DNA of 64,000 bases from Laguncularia racemosa (Eukaryota; Streptophyta; Magnoliopsida; Myrtales; Combretaceae): positions 310,001 to 374,000 of the forward strand of contig JBBMOL010000023.1 of assembly GCA_037954665.1 (NCBI GenBank), given 5' to 3'. The position numbers and the translations under genes are program-made. The notes under the pieces were generated by a model, which saw only the letters and a list, made by a program, of their open reading frames with translations, was not told the DNA's origin and made no database searches. This document shows, piece after piece, positions 11,901 through 22,100 of the stretch. Every line of letters starts with the position of its first letter. Position 1 is the stretch's first letter.

Positions 11901-12081
11901 TGTAGGCAGGACAAAAGAAAAGATTTTTTTTTTCATATTTATATTGCTAGAACATAAAAAGAATGCTAGAAACAAGGAAAACTAACCCTTGAACTAAAGA
12001 ATAAAAACAAACTCTAATAGACTCAATAAACAAATGTTTCTAATAATAAGCGACGATAAATTTTTAATCAATCAATCAACA
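11901..12081 (-). repeat. 5' LTR of the copia element
   Basis: This is the 181-bp partner of the LTR at 6184-6365. On the minus strand it starts TGTTGATTGATTG and ends GTCCTGCCTACA. It is the outer boundary next to target duplication TACAT. Confidence 0.88.
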
Positions 12082-12673
12082 TACATGACGTTACTATAGA
12101 GCTTCTCTCTATAGCGACCAGGGACTCACGCATTCTGCGCCTCATCATTATCTCCTAGTCCTTCAACAGGAACAACTAGAGGAAGAAGTCCCATGCACCT
12201 ACTGGTGTCCATCGCCACGGTGTCATCAACATGAAAGTTCCACTTAGGCAAATATATGGGAGCAGGCTGCTACTGACCCCTCGAGCTCCCCTCTTCAACA
12301 ACCAAAGTTTGTTGCTGAGCCCCTTGGTTCCCCTCTCCAACCATCAAGGAATGTTGCTGATCCTCTTGGCCTGCCACCTTGCTGGTTTCCTCCCTTGGCT
12401 CCTATCGAGTTGACCAGGCCGATGAGGCGCCTACAGCCGATGCTTCAGTGACCTCGATCATCTGATCCGAGCTGCCTCAACTAGACTCCTCAATCACTTT
12501 AGTCTCGATCGGGTTCTTCACAAGCTCATCTCGGATGGCCATCATGGGCTTAATCCTTCTCTTTTTAGATAGAGACTGGGTGTCTTTCTTGCCACTAATC
12601 TTGTCATGGTTCGTCTTCGCCCGATCCTTCAACAATGCTTCTAGGTTGATATCACTTGGGGCCATTTCTTCTC

Positions 12674-12731
12674 CTACAAAGTAACAAGATAGAGTTAGTG
12701 GCATAAAAACAAATACCTTCTTCTCACTCAC
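12674..12731 (-). other. Candidate 58-bp intron in the antisense ORF
   Basis: On the minus strand the antisense ORF reads TTAG|GTGAGTGAG at 12731 and TTACTTTGTAG|GAGAAG at 12674. Both junctions are close to plant consensus and the segment is T-rich. At 58 bp it is slightly shorter than most plant introns. Confidence 0.42.
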
Positions 12732-13030
12732 CTAAGGAAATCTCTAGCTCCCTCTTATAAAACGCTTTAGCAGCATAGGCGGCAGTGGTGAAGTACCTTC
12801 AATCTCTCTGCTTGCTTCAGCTAATCGAGTATCCGGGATAGGTATGCTACGATAGGCCTCGACGATCAAGTCGGCATCAAGCAGCCCCTTTGCTCATCGC
12901 TCCATGATTATGCCATAGCTAACCTTATCATTCGAGTCGAGTTTGTGGTTGCCCCTCTTGATGGGTTCCACCTAGCGAGTCTAAAGATCAAACCCCTCCT
13001 CACAATGGAACAACAGGAACTTACTCTTTC

Positions 13031-13317
13031 TATTAAGAATGATGTGGACATAGGTTGATACACGATCGTGTATCATGTCAGGCACAGCCGTATGAGATGG
13101 CCGGTATTGAGAATGATATGGACACAGGTTGATACACGGTCATGTATCATGTCAGGCACAACCATGTGAGACGGTCGTGTGAGAAACTTGGACGATTCTC
13201 AAAAACATACACGGTCTCTTACACGGTCAGGAGGCACGGCCGTATATTTCTCTCATTTCTCTCCCAAAAACAGACACAGCTGCAGGCACGGCTAGGAAAC
13301 ACGGCCGTATATTACGT
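13031..13317 (+). repeat. Partial 5' LTR of the TA...TA element, with 74-bp duplication
   Basis: Matches the first ~290 bp of the 3' LTR at 13871. A 74-bp unit (13031-13104) is followed by a second copy starting at 13105. Short palindromic blocks around CACGGCCGT recur. The LTR breaks off after ATTACGT, where RT/RNase H coding sequence begins. Confidence 0.85.
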
Positions 13318-13320
13318 ATA

Positions 13321-13863
13321 GTTCGATATTTAAAAGGTAGTCCTAGACAAGGTATTCTTCTGAAAGCTGAGAGCAATCTTGAGCTGACAGCCTATTGTGA
13401 TTCAGATTGGGGAGGTTGTCCCTTAACGAGAAGATCACTTATCGGGTATTTTGTCTTTCTTGGAAACTCTCCAATTTCATGGAAGACCAAGAAACAACAT
13501 ATTGTTTCTCGTTCTTCGGCGGAAGCAAAATATCGATCTTTGGCAGCCATGATTTGTGAATTGAAATGGCTTAAAGGATTGTTGCTGTGCTTAGGCGTGC
13601 ATCATGGTCAATCTGCTACCGTGTTTTGTGATAGTCAAGCTGCAATGCATATTGTTGCAAATCCTGTTTTTCACGAACGAACAAAACATATTGAGGTTGA
13701 TTGTCATTTCGTGCGTGATGAAATACAGGCCGGACTGATCAAAACCATTTATGTTCGTGGCACTGAGCAGTTGGCAGACATCCTGACAAAGGCTTTAGGA
13801 CGAGAGCAATTTCAATTCCCTCTTCGCAAGATAAGCATTTGTAATCCTCACGCTCCACCTTGA
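13321..13863 (+). CDS. Copia RT end plus RNase H, uninterrupted fragment
   Basis: A 180-codon stretch with no stop runs from GTT at 13321 to TGA at 13861-13863. It begins VRYLKGSPRQGILL, the end of copia RT, and continues with the RNase H domain: AYCDSDWGGCPLTRRS (first catalytic Asp), SWKTKKQHIVSRSSAEAKYR (catalytic Glu), VFCDSQAAMHI (catalytic Asp), FHERTKHIEVDCHFV and QLADILTKALG. All motifs of the domain are present. It has no start codon of its own in context; the first ATG is at 13540. It lies between the two LTRs of the mini element, so any expression would have to come from the truncated LTR. I regard it as a fragment, not a working gene, despite the open frame. Confidence 0.85.
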   Translation, partial: VRYLKGSPRQGILLKAESNLELTAYCDSDWGGCPLTRRSLIGYFVFLGNSPISWKTKKQHIVSRSSAEAKYRSLAAMICELKWLKGLLLCLGVHHGQSATVFCDSQAAMHIVANPVFHERTKHIEVDCHFVRDEIQAGLIKTIYVRGTEQLADILTKALGREQFQFPLRKISICNPHAPP

Positions 13864-13870
13864 GGGAGGG

Positions 13871-14379
13871 TATTGAGAATGATGTGGACACAGGTTGATA
13901 CACAGTCGTGTATCATGTCAGGCACGGCCGTGTGAGATGGCCGGTATTGAGAATGATGTGGACACAGGTTGATACACGGTTGTGTATCATGTCAGACACG
14001 ACCGTGTGAGACGGCCATGTGAGAAACCTGGACGATTCTCAGAAACATACACGGTCTCTTACACGGCCAGGAGGCACGGCCGTATATTTCTCTCATTTCT
14101 CTCCTAGAAACAGACACGGCTGCAAGCATGGCCAGGAAACACGGCCCTGTATTACGTCGTGTATTACGTCCGAGATATGGTTTATCTTTGTATAACTGTT
14201 TTGTTTGTTTGTGATTTAGTCTTAGTTATAATTTTGATTTATCTAGCTGTATATATATATAAATATCACAATTTGTTTGTTTAGAAAAGATATGTAATTA
14301 TCTGTAGCCTTGAGCTGTATATAACTTTGACAAAAAGGATGAATAAAGAAAGCTTCTCCATTTTTCTTGAATCTTAATA
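13871..14379 (+). repeat. 3' LTR of the TA...TA element
   Basis: This 509-bp LTR directly follows the purine tract TGAGGGAGGG (13861-13870). It contains the same 74-bp tandem duplication (13871-13944 and from 13945) as the 5' copy, so the duplication is older than the insertion. A GAATAAAGAAAG polyadenylation-like signal lies near 14341. Confidence 0.85.
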
Positions 14380-15036
14380 CTTTCAGCCCTTTCAAGTGTC
14401 AAGCATGCTACCAAATAGCTTTCGGTGCTTGTCCCGAGCCAATGGGTAGTACCAACCTCGGAACGGACTCAGTGTAACTGCATAGAAGTGCCACAGCAAG
14501 GGAGCGGTTAGCTCAACATTCAAGTCCTCATGTCAAACACCACTAAGATCAGGCATTTAGGACAAGAATGCCAAGGTAGAGCCGGTGATAGCTGGAGAAA
14601 TCCCTCTGGAACTATGAGAAAGAAATTCCTAGCCCAACCGCAAAATGGGACGCAAAAAAGCACAACTTCGTCTCTAGCATAGAATAAACCGTAATGCTCT
14701 CATCCGGCAAGCTCACGACCCATCGCTTTAGCATAAGAGTGAAGCACTCCAAGCACTACCTCAACACGATGTTCCTTAATGTGCTTCACATCGCAGCAAC
14801 GAAATCCACATGGCAATCCTCTATCATTAGCCCTTCATGCTCCTTGTCATAAAGATACGAGTTCTTTCCCAGGCGACCTCTCAACTTGATGACTGCGCCA
14901 CCACGACCACCATTGCCACTGACCTCTGCCACCACCACTGCAATTGTTTGGGAGAGAGTAGAGTCGGTAATGCGGGCCAAATGGGTCGGCCTGCGACGAC
15001 CTGCACCAGCCCGCAGGTTGTCGCAGGCAGCAAAAT

Positions 15037-15062
15037 CCCCCCCCCCCCCCCCCCCCCCCCCC
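15037..15062 (+). repeat. Homopolymer of 26 C
   Basis: There are 26 consecutive C residues inside the hAT-like element (poly-G on the other strand, able in principle to form a G-quadruplex). The length may be affected by sequencing error. Confidence 0.9.
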
Positions 15063-15159
15063 AATGCGGGCTAGCCTGCGACAACCCATAGTGGCTTGTG
15101 GAAGTGGAAGAGAAGGACGAGGAGTCGAGGACTGTCAACTGTGCTGTCGTCTTTGGTTT

Positions 15160-15440
15160 GTAACTATGAGTATGGAGGGATAAGGGAGGAGTCGAAGCGA
15201 GGACAACGGTCGACAGACGAGGGAGTGTGAGTGTGTGACTGTGATTGAGTGTCTTATTCTCGTGCAGTTGTGTGAGTGTGGAGGGACGAGGGAGGAGTCG
15301 AGGTGCGGACGACGGTCGATGGACAAGGAGTCGAGGACGATGGTCAATGGATAAGGAGTCGAGGACAACGATCGACGAACGAGGGAGTGTTAGTGTGTGA
15401 CTGTGACTAAGTGTCTCCTTCTCGTGTAGTCGTGTGAGTG
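15160..15440. repeat. Degenerate tandem repeats in the hAT-like element
   Basis: Blocks such as GAGGGAGTGTGAGTGTGTGAC, TCTCGTG(C/T)AGTTGTGTG and AGGAGTCGAGGACGA recur in the same order, with a larger period of roughly 100 bp and shorter sub-repeats. No gene seen. Confidence 0.6.
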
Positions 15441-16334
15441 TGACGCCCGTGACGATGTGGGTGTGTGTAGGCTGCTGTGGATCGCAGTGCGGAGTGCGGA
15501 CGTGCAATGCTTCCTTTGCTGCCCTCTCATCACTGAAGTCTAAAGTCTTCAACTGGCGAGTTGCTACGGTGTTGTCTCGTCATCATCACTTCAGTTGGCG
15601 TCGGCGTTGTCTTATTAGTCGTCACGTCGTCAGTCCTTAGTCGTTAGTTGTCCTCGCCTGTTGCCTGTCGGTATCCATTGTCACACTCACAGCACAGCAT
15701 AGCAATTTTTTTTTTTTTGTCCACGAGCCAACTTACGCCCGTGGAAACTTGCCCACCCCACCCTACGGGTCACACAAGGGCGGGTCAAAATGGCCCACAG
15801 CTTCAACGAGTCAAAATTTTTGGCCCGCTTCTCATTTTTTTGCGAGCAGAGTGAGTTAGCCCGCGAACCCGCCCCGCAATTACCAGCTCTAGGAGAAAGT
15901 GGCCATTATAGGCTCTTTACCATTCCTAGAAGCATAATTGGATGGAGGAAGACTCATTTTACCTTAGCAAGATGAAGAACGAAGAAAAAGAAGTAGGTTT
16001 GAAGAAGAGGAAAGAACAAAGAAGAAGTATGTTTAATAGAATGTACGATGTAACAAACATTTTATATCAAGGCTAATAGGGATCGACACATGACACTCAA
16101 GGAAATGCAAATGGTCACGCATGATGTCATAGGCATGCGTAAGTTTACACATGCTGCTTGCACATGCCACTGATGAACTAATGCTTCTCTAACACCTGTC
16201 CCCTGTATTAAGTGCCATTGCATAAACACACGCAAGACAATCTAAATTAAGAGTGTTACACAAGACGAATTTATTATTTCTGGGAAAGCCAATACCTTGG
16301 ATCACCACAAGTGCTAGAAAATGATGATTCACCT

Positions 16335-16565
16335 ACCAGGCCACGACCAAAAGGTTTCAGTTGTGCAGGCCTCGGCTAAAAGGTCTTAGCCACGCAAGCC
16401 TCAGATGATATAGCCATGGCTGAACAGGCCTCAATCAAAAAGGTCTTGGACCACAAGACCTCGTTTAAGTAAGGCTCAAACACCGTGGTCTCGGTCGAAT
16501 AAGCTTTGGTCAAACAAGCCTTGGGCTCGTGGACCTCAAATGTTTAAATCTTTTAGGCCTCTCTC
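16335..16565 (+). repeat. Short tandem repeats in the 3' LTR
   Basis: Five or six degenerate copies of a ~35-bp unit, variants of CAGGCCTCGGCTAAAAGGTC and CTTAGCCACGCAAGCCTC. Repeats of this sort are common in the U3 part of gypsy LTRs. Confidence 0.6.
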
Positions 16566-16787
16566 CAACAGAAAGCCCATCACTTAGGCTAACGTGCCCT
16601 CCATGCCACCCGTGCTAAGTTTCGTCAATCCGAAGCAAAAAGCCACATGGATCCCAAACCTCCAACCGTCAAAGCACCTTCGCTGTGCAAAAAAAAGTAC
16701 GTATCTCTCTCCACCAGCCAGTCACCAAAGAGAGTTAGGGAGGGCGTTGCAAGTGTTAATGGCTATTTTCTAAGCTAGGCCCTAAGG

Positions 16788-17637
16788 TAGCATTTAGTTA
16801 TTATTATTGGATAATATAAAATAAAAAAAAAATTATAGCACGTTTGGTATGTTAAGTACTGACAAAAATTTTTGTCCTATCCTATACTGAATATGGTAAT
16901 TTTAATAATTATACCCTTTGTATAATATCATGATTATTAAATTATATTTTTAATACTATAAAAAAATATAATTTGAAGAGATTATGTAATTCATGTAATC
17001 CTATAAATTATATAAAATAATAAATATAAATCTATTGATTGAAAAAAAAGTTCATATTACAAATTACAATAATTTGTATTATATTTAATAAAATAACACA
17101 TTATAAATATTATATTAGTAATTTTTAATAATTATCATAAAAAATTATAAATTATATTTAATAACCGTAATGTTTAATTATATTAATATTATAACAAATT
17201 AATATATATTAAATTACAATAATTTGCTTTAATATTTAGTAACTATAATTTTAATTAAATTATAGTTATTGGCAACATGAAGATGTCAAGATGAACAATG
17301 AAGACATGAAGATGAATAACAACGGGCAGTGTGAAGATGTTGAGAGCTAGAGCGGCAACATCAAAGGAAGGAATCATGAGGTACTATATTAAGATAGGGA
17401 TTTGTATTTGAGATTATGGGATGAGTAGGGATATTTGGGGCATTTAAAAAAAAATAACAATTTTTTGTCCTATGATGCAAATTTTATACTATATTTGACA
17501 TGGTACAAATTTTAGCCATTTTGTTCAGTACTTTAACTCTTTTTTGTTCAATGATTAAATCAATTTTTCAAATCAAACGCAAGACAAAATTTTTTGTCTA
17601 ATCCAATACTACAAAATATGAGAAACTAAACACTATA
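16788..17637. mobile_element. 850-bp non-autonomous DNA element with 9-bp target duplication
   Basis: An exact duplication GCCCTAAGG flanks the element (16779-16787 and 17638-17646). The ends are imperfect inverted repeats: TAGCATTTAGTTATTATT on the left and TATAGTGTTTAGTTTCTC as complement of the right end. Further in, GACAAAAATTTTTGTCC and GACAAAATTTTTTGTC are also inverted. The interior is AT-rich and non-coding. A 9-bp duplication fits a Mutator-like element; 8 bp plus a chance match would fit hAT. It sits in the 3' LTR of the Tat element. Confidence 0.75.
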
Positions 17638-18090
17638 GCCCTAAGGCCCAACATGGCTAAGCTTATAGCTTAACATTGTTAAAACAAATGACCCTAAAGA
17701 GCAAGGACCTTGCTTTCCTAACTTAGCCCTACTTTGGGAAACTACATCCTAAGAGCCTACAAGCACTTGCAATGTATTAAATTGGAAGATATGTTTACAC
17801 GATAGAAACAATCATGCTAATTATGCTCTAACTTGTCAAAGGTCACATCTTTTAAGCTATTAATTAATTAATGTCAAGCAATCAATTTATAAATACCAAG
17901 ATCAAACTCTATGCAAAAGATATGAACTTCTATACTCTCATACACTTTGATATTCATACTCTCCTATAAGTTGCAACTCATATGAGTATTGCAGTGTCCA
18001 TGCTAGAGCAAACCCCGATGCCCATTTCAATTATGTACTTTTTATAGGTTATTGAAGCCCACAACTCAACTAGACGAATTTCGATCAACA

Positions 18091-18607
18091 ATCATGTCTA
18101 TGAAATAACTTTTTTGTTCTTTATCTATTTTATTATAAAAAATAAATGGCTTATTAATTAGGTTTTTTTTATTAAGAAACATAATCATCTTTAGTAGTTC
18201 ATTACAAGAGTTAGTATCATTATTTCAAGTACCAAATTAATCAAATTATCCGTTCAATTACCAAATCAAGATAATTATTTATTGAACTTATAAGTAACTA
18301 GTGGATCAATGCTCCAAATCTGATTCTTTATAGATACATAAATATCATTTACTTAGCAAATTATATATAAAAACTTTTGAAAATTAAACTTTTTGAGAAG
18401 AAAAAAAGATTAGAAAAGTATCAATTGAAAACTCTAATTAAATATATTAATGTAATTATTTAACAAATTATAGACAAAAAATTGTTAGAAATTAAATTTT
18501 TTAATAAAGGAAAATGGATAAAAAAAAAGTATCGATTGAAAGTTTTTACTAAATATATTTCCATGTAAAATTATGTTATGCTCATGATTAATAGTTGAAT
18601 ATATCTT
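18091..18607. other. AT-rich intergenic, nothing recognised
   Basis: There are no open frames of note and no repeats with borders. The flank of the Tat element starts here if its LTR border is right. Confidence 0.4.
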
Positions 18608-19147
18608 AAAAAGAGCGAAAGCAAATTTTTAGTTCTTAATGTTTACCAACTTTTTTATTTAAGTTCTCAACCTTTTATTTCATCTATCTAAGTCCTCATT
18701 GTTTTTAAACTCTTTCAAGAATACCACATTTGTCAAATCATTAGGTTTTCCATCTATCCATGATATATACCAACTTCAAATTAATTCAAATAAGTAATTC
18801 AACCAAATAATAATATTAAATGTATTTATTTATATAATGTAACCCAATAATATTAAATATATTTAATGATATAGTATAACAAAATAATAAAAATACAAAA
18901 AAAAACTAAAATTAAGAAAAGGGGTTGAAAAAATTATGTATATCTTAGTCACCTTGGCCGTTTAGCTTAAGATTAATCTAAACTTAATACATACTTAAGA
19001 TGGATAGAAAATTTAACTATATAATGGAAATCTCATCTTTGTAAAGTTTTGAAAATGATGAAGACTTAAATAGAAAAAAAAATATAAACGACTCAAATAA
19101 AAAAAAAAAGGTAAATGTTAGAGGCTAAAAGGGTCTTTTTCTTTTTC
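18608..19147. mobile_element. Long-TIR MITE (Mutator-like)
   Basis: The first ~100 bp (from AAAAAGAGCGAAAGCAAATT) matches the complement of the last ~100 bp (AAAAAGAAAAAGACCCTTTT). Shared blocks in order include TTTACC, TTATTTAAGT/TTATTTGAGT, CTATCTAAGTCCTCAT/CTATTTAAGTCTTCAT and TTTAAACT/TTCAAAACT. Long terminal inverted repeats without coding capacity suggest a Mutator-like MITE. A target duplication could not be fixed. A second copy of the same family lies split at 23759-23898 and 29196-29325. Confidence 0.65.
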
Positions 19148-22100
19148 TAAAAAATAATCATATAATATAGAACTTGTAATTAATTATGGTAAGGTGTAGT
19201 AAAAACCAATAACCCCAAAATCGCGTCACGTGTGAAGGAAAAGAAAATCATATTATATAATTGTCTTATACTATAAAATTAAGATCTACTACAAAAACAC
19301 CACTCATTCTTCAATACAAAAGAGAGGCTCCATCTCAAACAATACTTAGAGCAAATTATATACTTTTTATGTCGTGGACTCTCTGCGATTCTTTAGTCAA
19401 GATTAAGTAGCTTTATCCTGCAATGAAGTAAAAGAGAAGCTCAGATGATGACAAAAATGTTGATAGAAAAATAACAAACTATATTAGGTATACACAATGT
19501 ATAGAAACAATCGTATTCCTATAAATACCAAAATAACTCATTTGGGACATCATAGATTGTGAATAAATTTTTTGAGTGAAAATTGCTGTTGAAGAGTACT
19601 AAACCTAAAGCAAACTATTATATATATATATAAGTTATACAGGAGTTTTGATTAATTATTTCTAATCATGTTGCCTATGAGTCGGGGCTATACTAGCTTC
19701 TGATGGGCTTAGGATCTCCGAGTGTCATGCATAATTTGAAAAGAAGAAAACTATGTGAAAAAGAAATGGCAAGAAAACTAAAACTCAAAAGTAGGATATC
19801 CGTAAGTGAGAAAAAAAAAAAAAAGGAAGGAAGGAAAAGATATTGTAAAATGAAATGCACTTGTACATTTAGTACATTTAGTTTTAGAGTAATATAGTAC
19901 TAATTTATGCCAAAAAAAAAAAAGAGTCACAAACAAAACCATTCATATTTAGTAGAATGACTCAAGATAAAGGCATAAAAAGTGATTCCAGATATCTTTT
20001 GTTTCAATTTAACCTCTTTATTAACAAGAAAGTTAACAACTATTACAAATTTTCACATGTTGGTATCTATATTTTATTATTGATTGTATTCTAGTATCTA
20101 TACTTTAGTTTTGATGCATTTTAGTATCTATTTACAAATTAATTTATCAAAAATGAATTTTTTATTTTCTTAATTGATACATTGTTTTAAAAATTAAAAG
20201 AAAATTATTTATGTATTGTAATTTCAATCATATAATATTTTTGTATGCAATTTACAAAGCCCTTACTAAGTAATATGTAAAATATATATAATCACCCTAT
20301 TTACACATGGTTAATAAAGCTATAACAGTATAATATGGTGATCTACTAAAAAGTTTAGGAAGCCAAAAATTTACTTTTTCCTCTAAATTATCTATCGCTC
20401 TCAAAAGTTTTCCAACCCAGAAGTCATCTTAGTCTTTTGTATTTGTGCTTGAGGTCAGTAAAACACTAATCCCTTGATTTCTTAAGAAGCAAAGCGGGTA
20501 TTAGAAAAATAAGAAATCAAACCATAACATTGTAATTGCAATATAAATAGTCACATCTCAATTCCAGTGCAAATGCTATTAACAATTAACACATCTCCAT
20601 TCCTATGCAAATGCTATTAATAATTGACAATCTTTTACTAGAACTTTCCAATTTACCATTTGTCTCAACTTCACATCAATGTCTGAAAAAGTAATTTAAA
20701 GTCAAACCTAACACCTAGTAGGAATCCTACCCTTAAAAACTTATTCATTAACTCAACTTATAATTCGTGAATAATTGCCCTTACATACTTATTCATTAAC
20801 TTAACTCATAATTGGCAAATAATTGTCCTTACTTTCATATCAAGTTAGTAACTTTTCAATGTACCTTTTACCTACCATAAATAAGCAGCATGGCAATATC
20901 CCCATTCCATAGATCACTAATACTAGCTGGTTCGACAACTATGCTATAAACTTACCGAGTTGATTTAAAAATCAAATCGCAAACTTATCAAGTAAAAAAC
21001 AAGTCTTACTTTACTTAAATATTTTGAGTTTGTTCATATAAAGGCCATTAAAACACTTAATAATGACATGCTAAGCATAATCCTTATCCATTTAGCATTC
21101 AAAGTTATGCTTAACGCCAAGCTACACAACACGTACCAAAGGCTTGTTTCATTCAATAATAGCAACACTATCACAAATATTTAAAACAAAGCCACATGTC
21201 AAGCATCAATCAAACAAAAAAAGATCAGCCCACACCCTTGCTTCGTGCACTAGTATTGCTAGTACAGCCAGCAAATACATTTTTTAAGAATCACTTGCAA
21301 TCAACAACACAAAAGAATAGTTCTAGAAACCTTCTATAATGATTACAATAAGTTATTATATAGGGTTTGACAGCTATCAAGCAAATAGTCTACACTCCCA
21401 GCTATTCACACCACAACTAAATAAGTCAAAAAAGTATTCATCAAACCAAGCAAAACTCACAAGTAAAATAGTTAATGGATCCCAACGCTCGGTCTTTATT
21501 CATAGGATCACCTAATAGCACTTCAATTAATTAGTAAAGTGTACATGTCAAACATAATATAGAGATTGATACTATTCATCTTTTATTTCACATCCTCAAT
21601 TTCAAGTACTCATAGCTTCTTGGTTTGTTATTTGATTTTAGTGAACATTATATTGCTACAATTATTTCGGGAAGTATTTGTATACGTCAAAATACAACTC
21701 GGGCAAGGCTTACATAATTACAGAAGCCTTATAAAGGACATATTCCCTAAAACATGAAAACTATGGCTAAGCTTAATTGTGGAATAATAATAAATATGAA
21801 AAGGCACTATGTACAAGGCAATGATTGAAGACAAAGCTTAGCACATAGGTTGTGTCCTTTTAAAAGAAAATTGACATATTAGTTGTGGAAAACTTGGTTT
21901 TGGGTTGGTCATTTTGATCTTTCGATTTTACCAGTCATATCGACTTTCATAGTATCAACTGGATGTATATACTAGACCTAGGAGAGGCATGCGCATGCAT
22001 CACTCCAAAAAGATAACTACATTCCTTTTCCAACTAAATAATCCATAATAAGAGAATAGTAAACCCAAATAAAAATAAAGATAGTTATTAATTAGGTGTC

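Larger units (their letters stand above)
6184..12081 (-). mobile_element. Ty1/copia LTR retrotransposon, complete ends, minus orientation
   Basis: Two direct repeats of 182 and 181 bp bound the element (6184-6365 and 11901-12081). Each starts TGTAGG and ends CAATCAACA on the + strand. The flanks are TCCAT (6179-6183) and TACAT (12082-12086), a 5-bp target duplication with one change. A tRNA-iMet primer site lies next to the right LTR, so the element runs right to left. Order on the minus strand: LTR, primer site, gag, protease, integrase, RT, RNase H, LTR, the copia order. The reading frames contain stops and frameshifts, and RT is further split by a 1453-bp solo LTR. The element lies inside the antisense ORF of the older Tat element. 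The two LTRs differ at roughly one position in eight or nine by eye, so the insertion is old. Confidence 0.9.
13031..14379 (+). mobile_element. Mini copia element with non-canonical TA...TA LTR ends
   Basis: This 1349-bp unit consists of a partial 5' LTR (13031-13317), a 180-codon RNase H remnant, a purine tract GAGGGAGGG, and a full 3' LTR (13871-14379). It is flanked by an exact CTTTC duplication (13026-13030 and 14380-14384). The LTR starts TATTGAGAATG and ends CTTAATA, giving TATT/AATA inverted ends instead of TG/CA. A few plant LTR families with TA...TA ends are known. One internal deletion removed the 5' LTR end, primer site, gag, protease, integrase and most of RT. The unit lies in the antisense ORF of the Tat element, and the host frame resumes at both borders. 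Confidence 0.85.
14959..15891. mobile_element. hAT-like non-autonomous DNA element
   Basis: The left end TAGAGTCGGTAATGCGGG and the complement of the right end, TAGAGCTGGTAATTGCGGGG, are inverted repeats. The flanks GGAGAGAG (14951-14958) and GGAGAAAG (15892-15899) are an 8-bp duplication with one change, as hAT elements make. The 933-bp interior encodes no transposase. It contains a 26-C run and degenerate repeats rich in GAGGGAGTGTGAGTGTG and GAGTCGAGGAC. The open frames seen across it are products of this biased sequence. It interrupts the N-terminal part of the antisense ORF. Confidence 0.78.
5465..15957 (-). pseudogene. Antisense ORF (Transposase_28-like protein) of the Tat element, broken by three insertions
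   Basis: Reading the minus strand and skipping three insertions gives one protein-like track. It starts at ATG 15957 (MSLPPSNYASRNGKEPI), jumps the hAT-like element, and continues from 14958 with KNSYLYDKEHEGLMIEDCHV and later a FASHFAVGLGISFS-like block. It jumps the TA...TA element to FLLFHCEEGFDL near 13010, then reaches a KKRRIKP-type basic stretch near 12560. It jumps the copia element and ends in a coiled-coil, Ala/Lys/Glu-rich segment (about 6080-5640) and an acidic tail AEGDEGEGDDQENP before TAG at 5465-5467. This resembles plant proteins of the 'putative gypsy type transposon' (Transposase_28) family. Such proteins are known as antisense extra ORFs between pol and the 3' LTR of Tat elements. 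Several stops and frameshifts show it is dead. Function in the family is unknown. Confidence 0.6.
16030..18090 (+). repeat. Probable 3' LTR of the Tat-type gypsy element
   Basis: A long purine-rich tract (about 15966-16027, GAAGAAGAGGAAAGAA-type) precedes TGTTTAATAG at 16030. The segment ends GATCAACA at 18090, giving TGTT/AACA ends. The inserted DNA element (16788-17637 plus one target copy) takes up about 860 bp, leaving an LTR of about 1.2 kb. The LTR holds a block of short repeats (16335-16565) and a TTTATAAATACC TATA-like box near 17890, in the order U3 then R/U5, so the orientation is +. The 5' LTR is outside the window, so the borders cannot be checked against a partner. Confidence 0.5.

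Noticed and set aside
14786..15552. Overlapping open frames of 60-223 codons on both strands, one with poly-Gly/Pro
   Set aside because: They lie mostly in the biased repeats and C-run of the hAT-like element and have no domain. The part at 14959 and below on the minus strand belongs to the antisense ORF.
18085..18115. Resemblance of the bases after the Tat LTR to the primer-site region of Tat elements, which would make 16030-18090 a 5' LTR
   Set aside because: The match is short and degraded and no gag follows. The antisense ORF and pol on the left fit a 3' LTR better.
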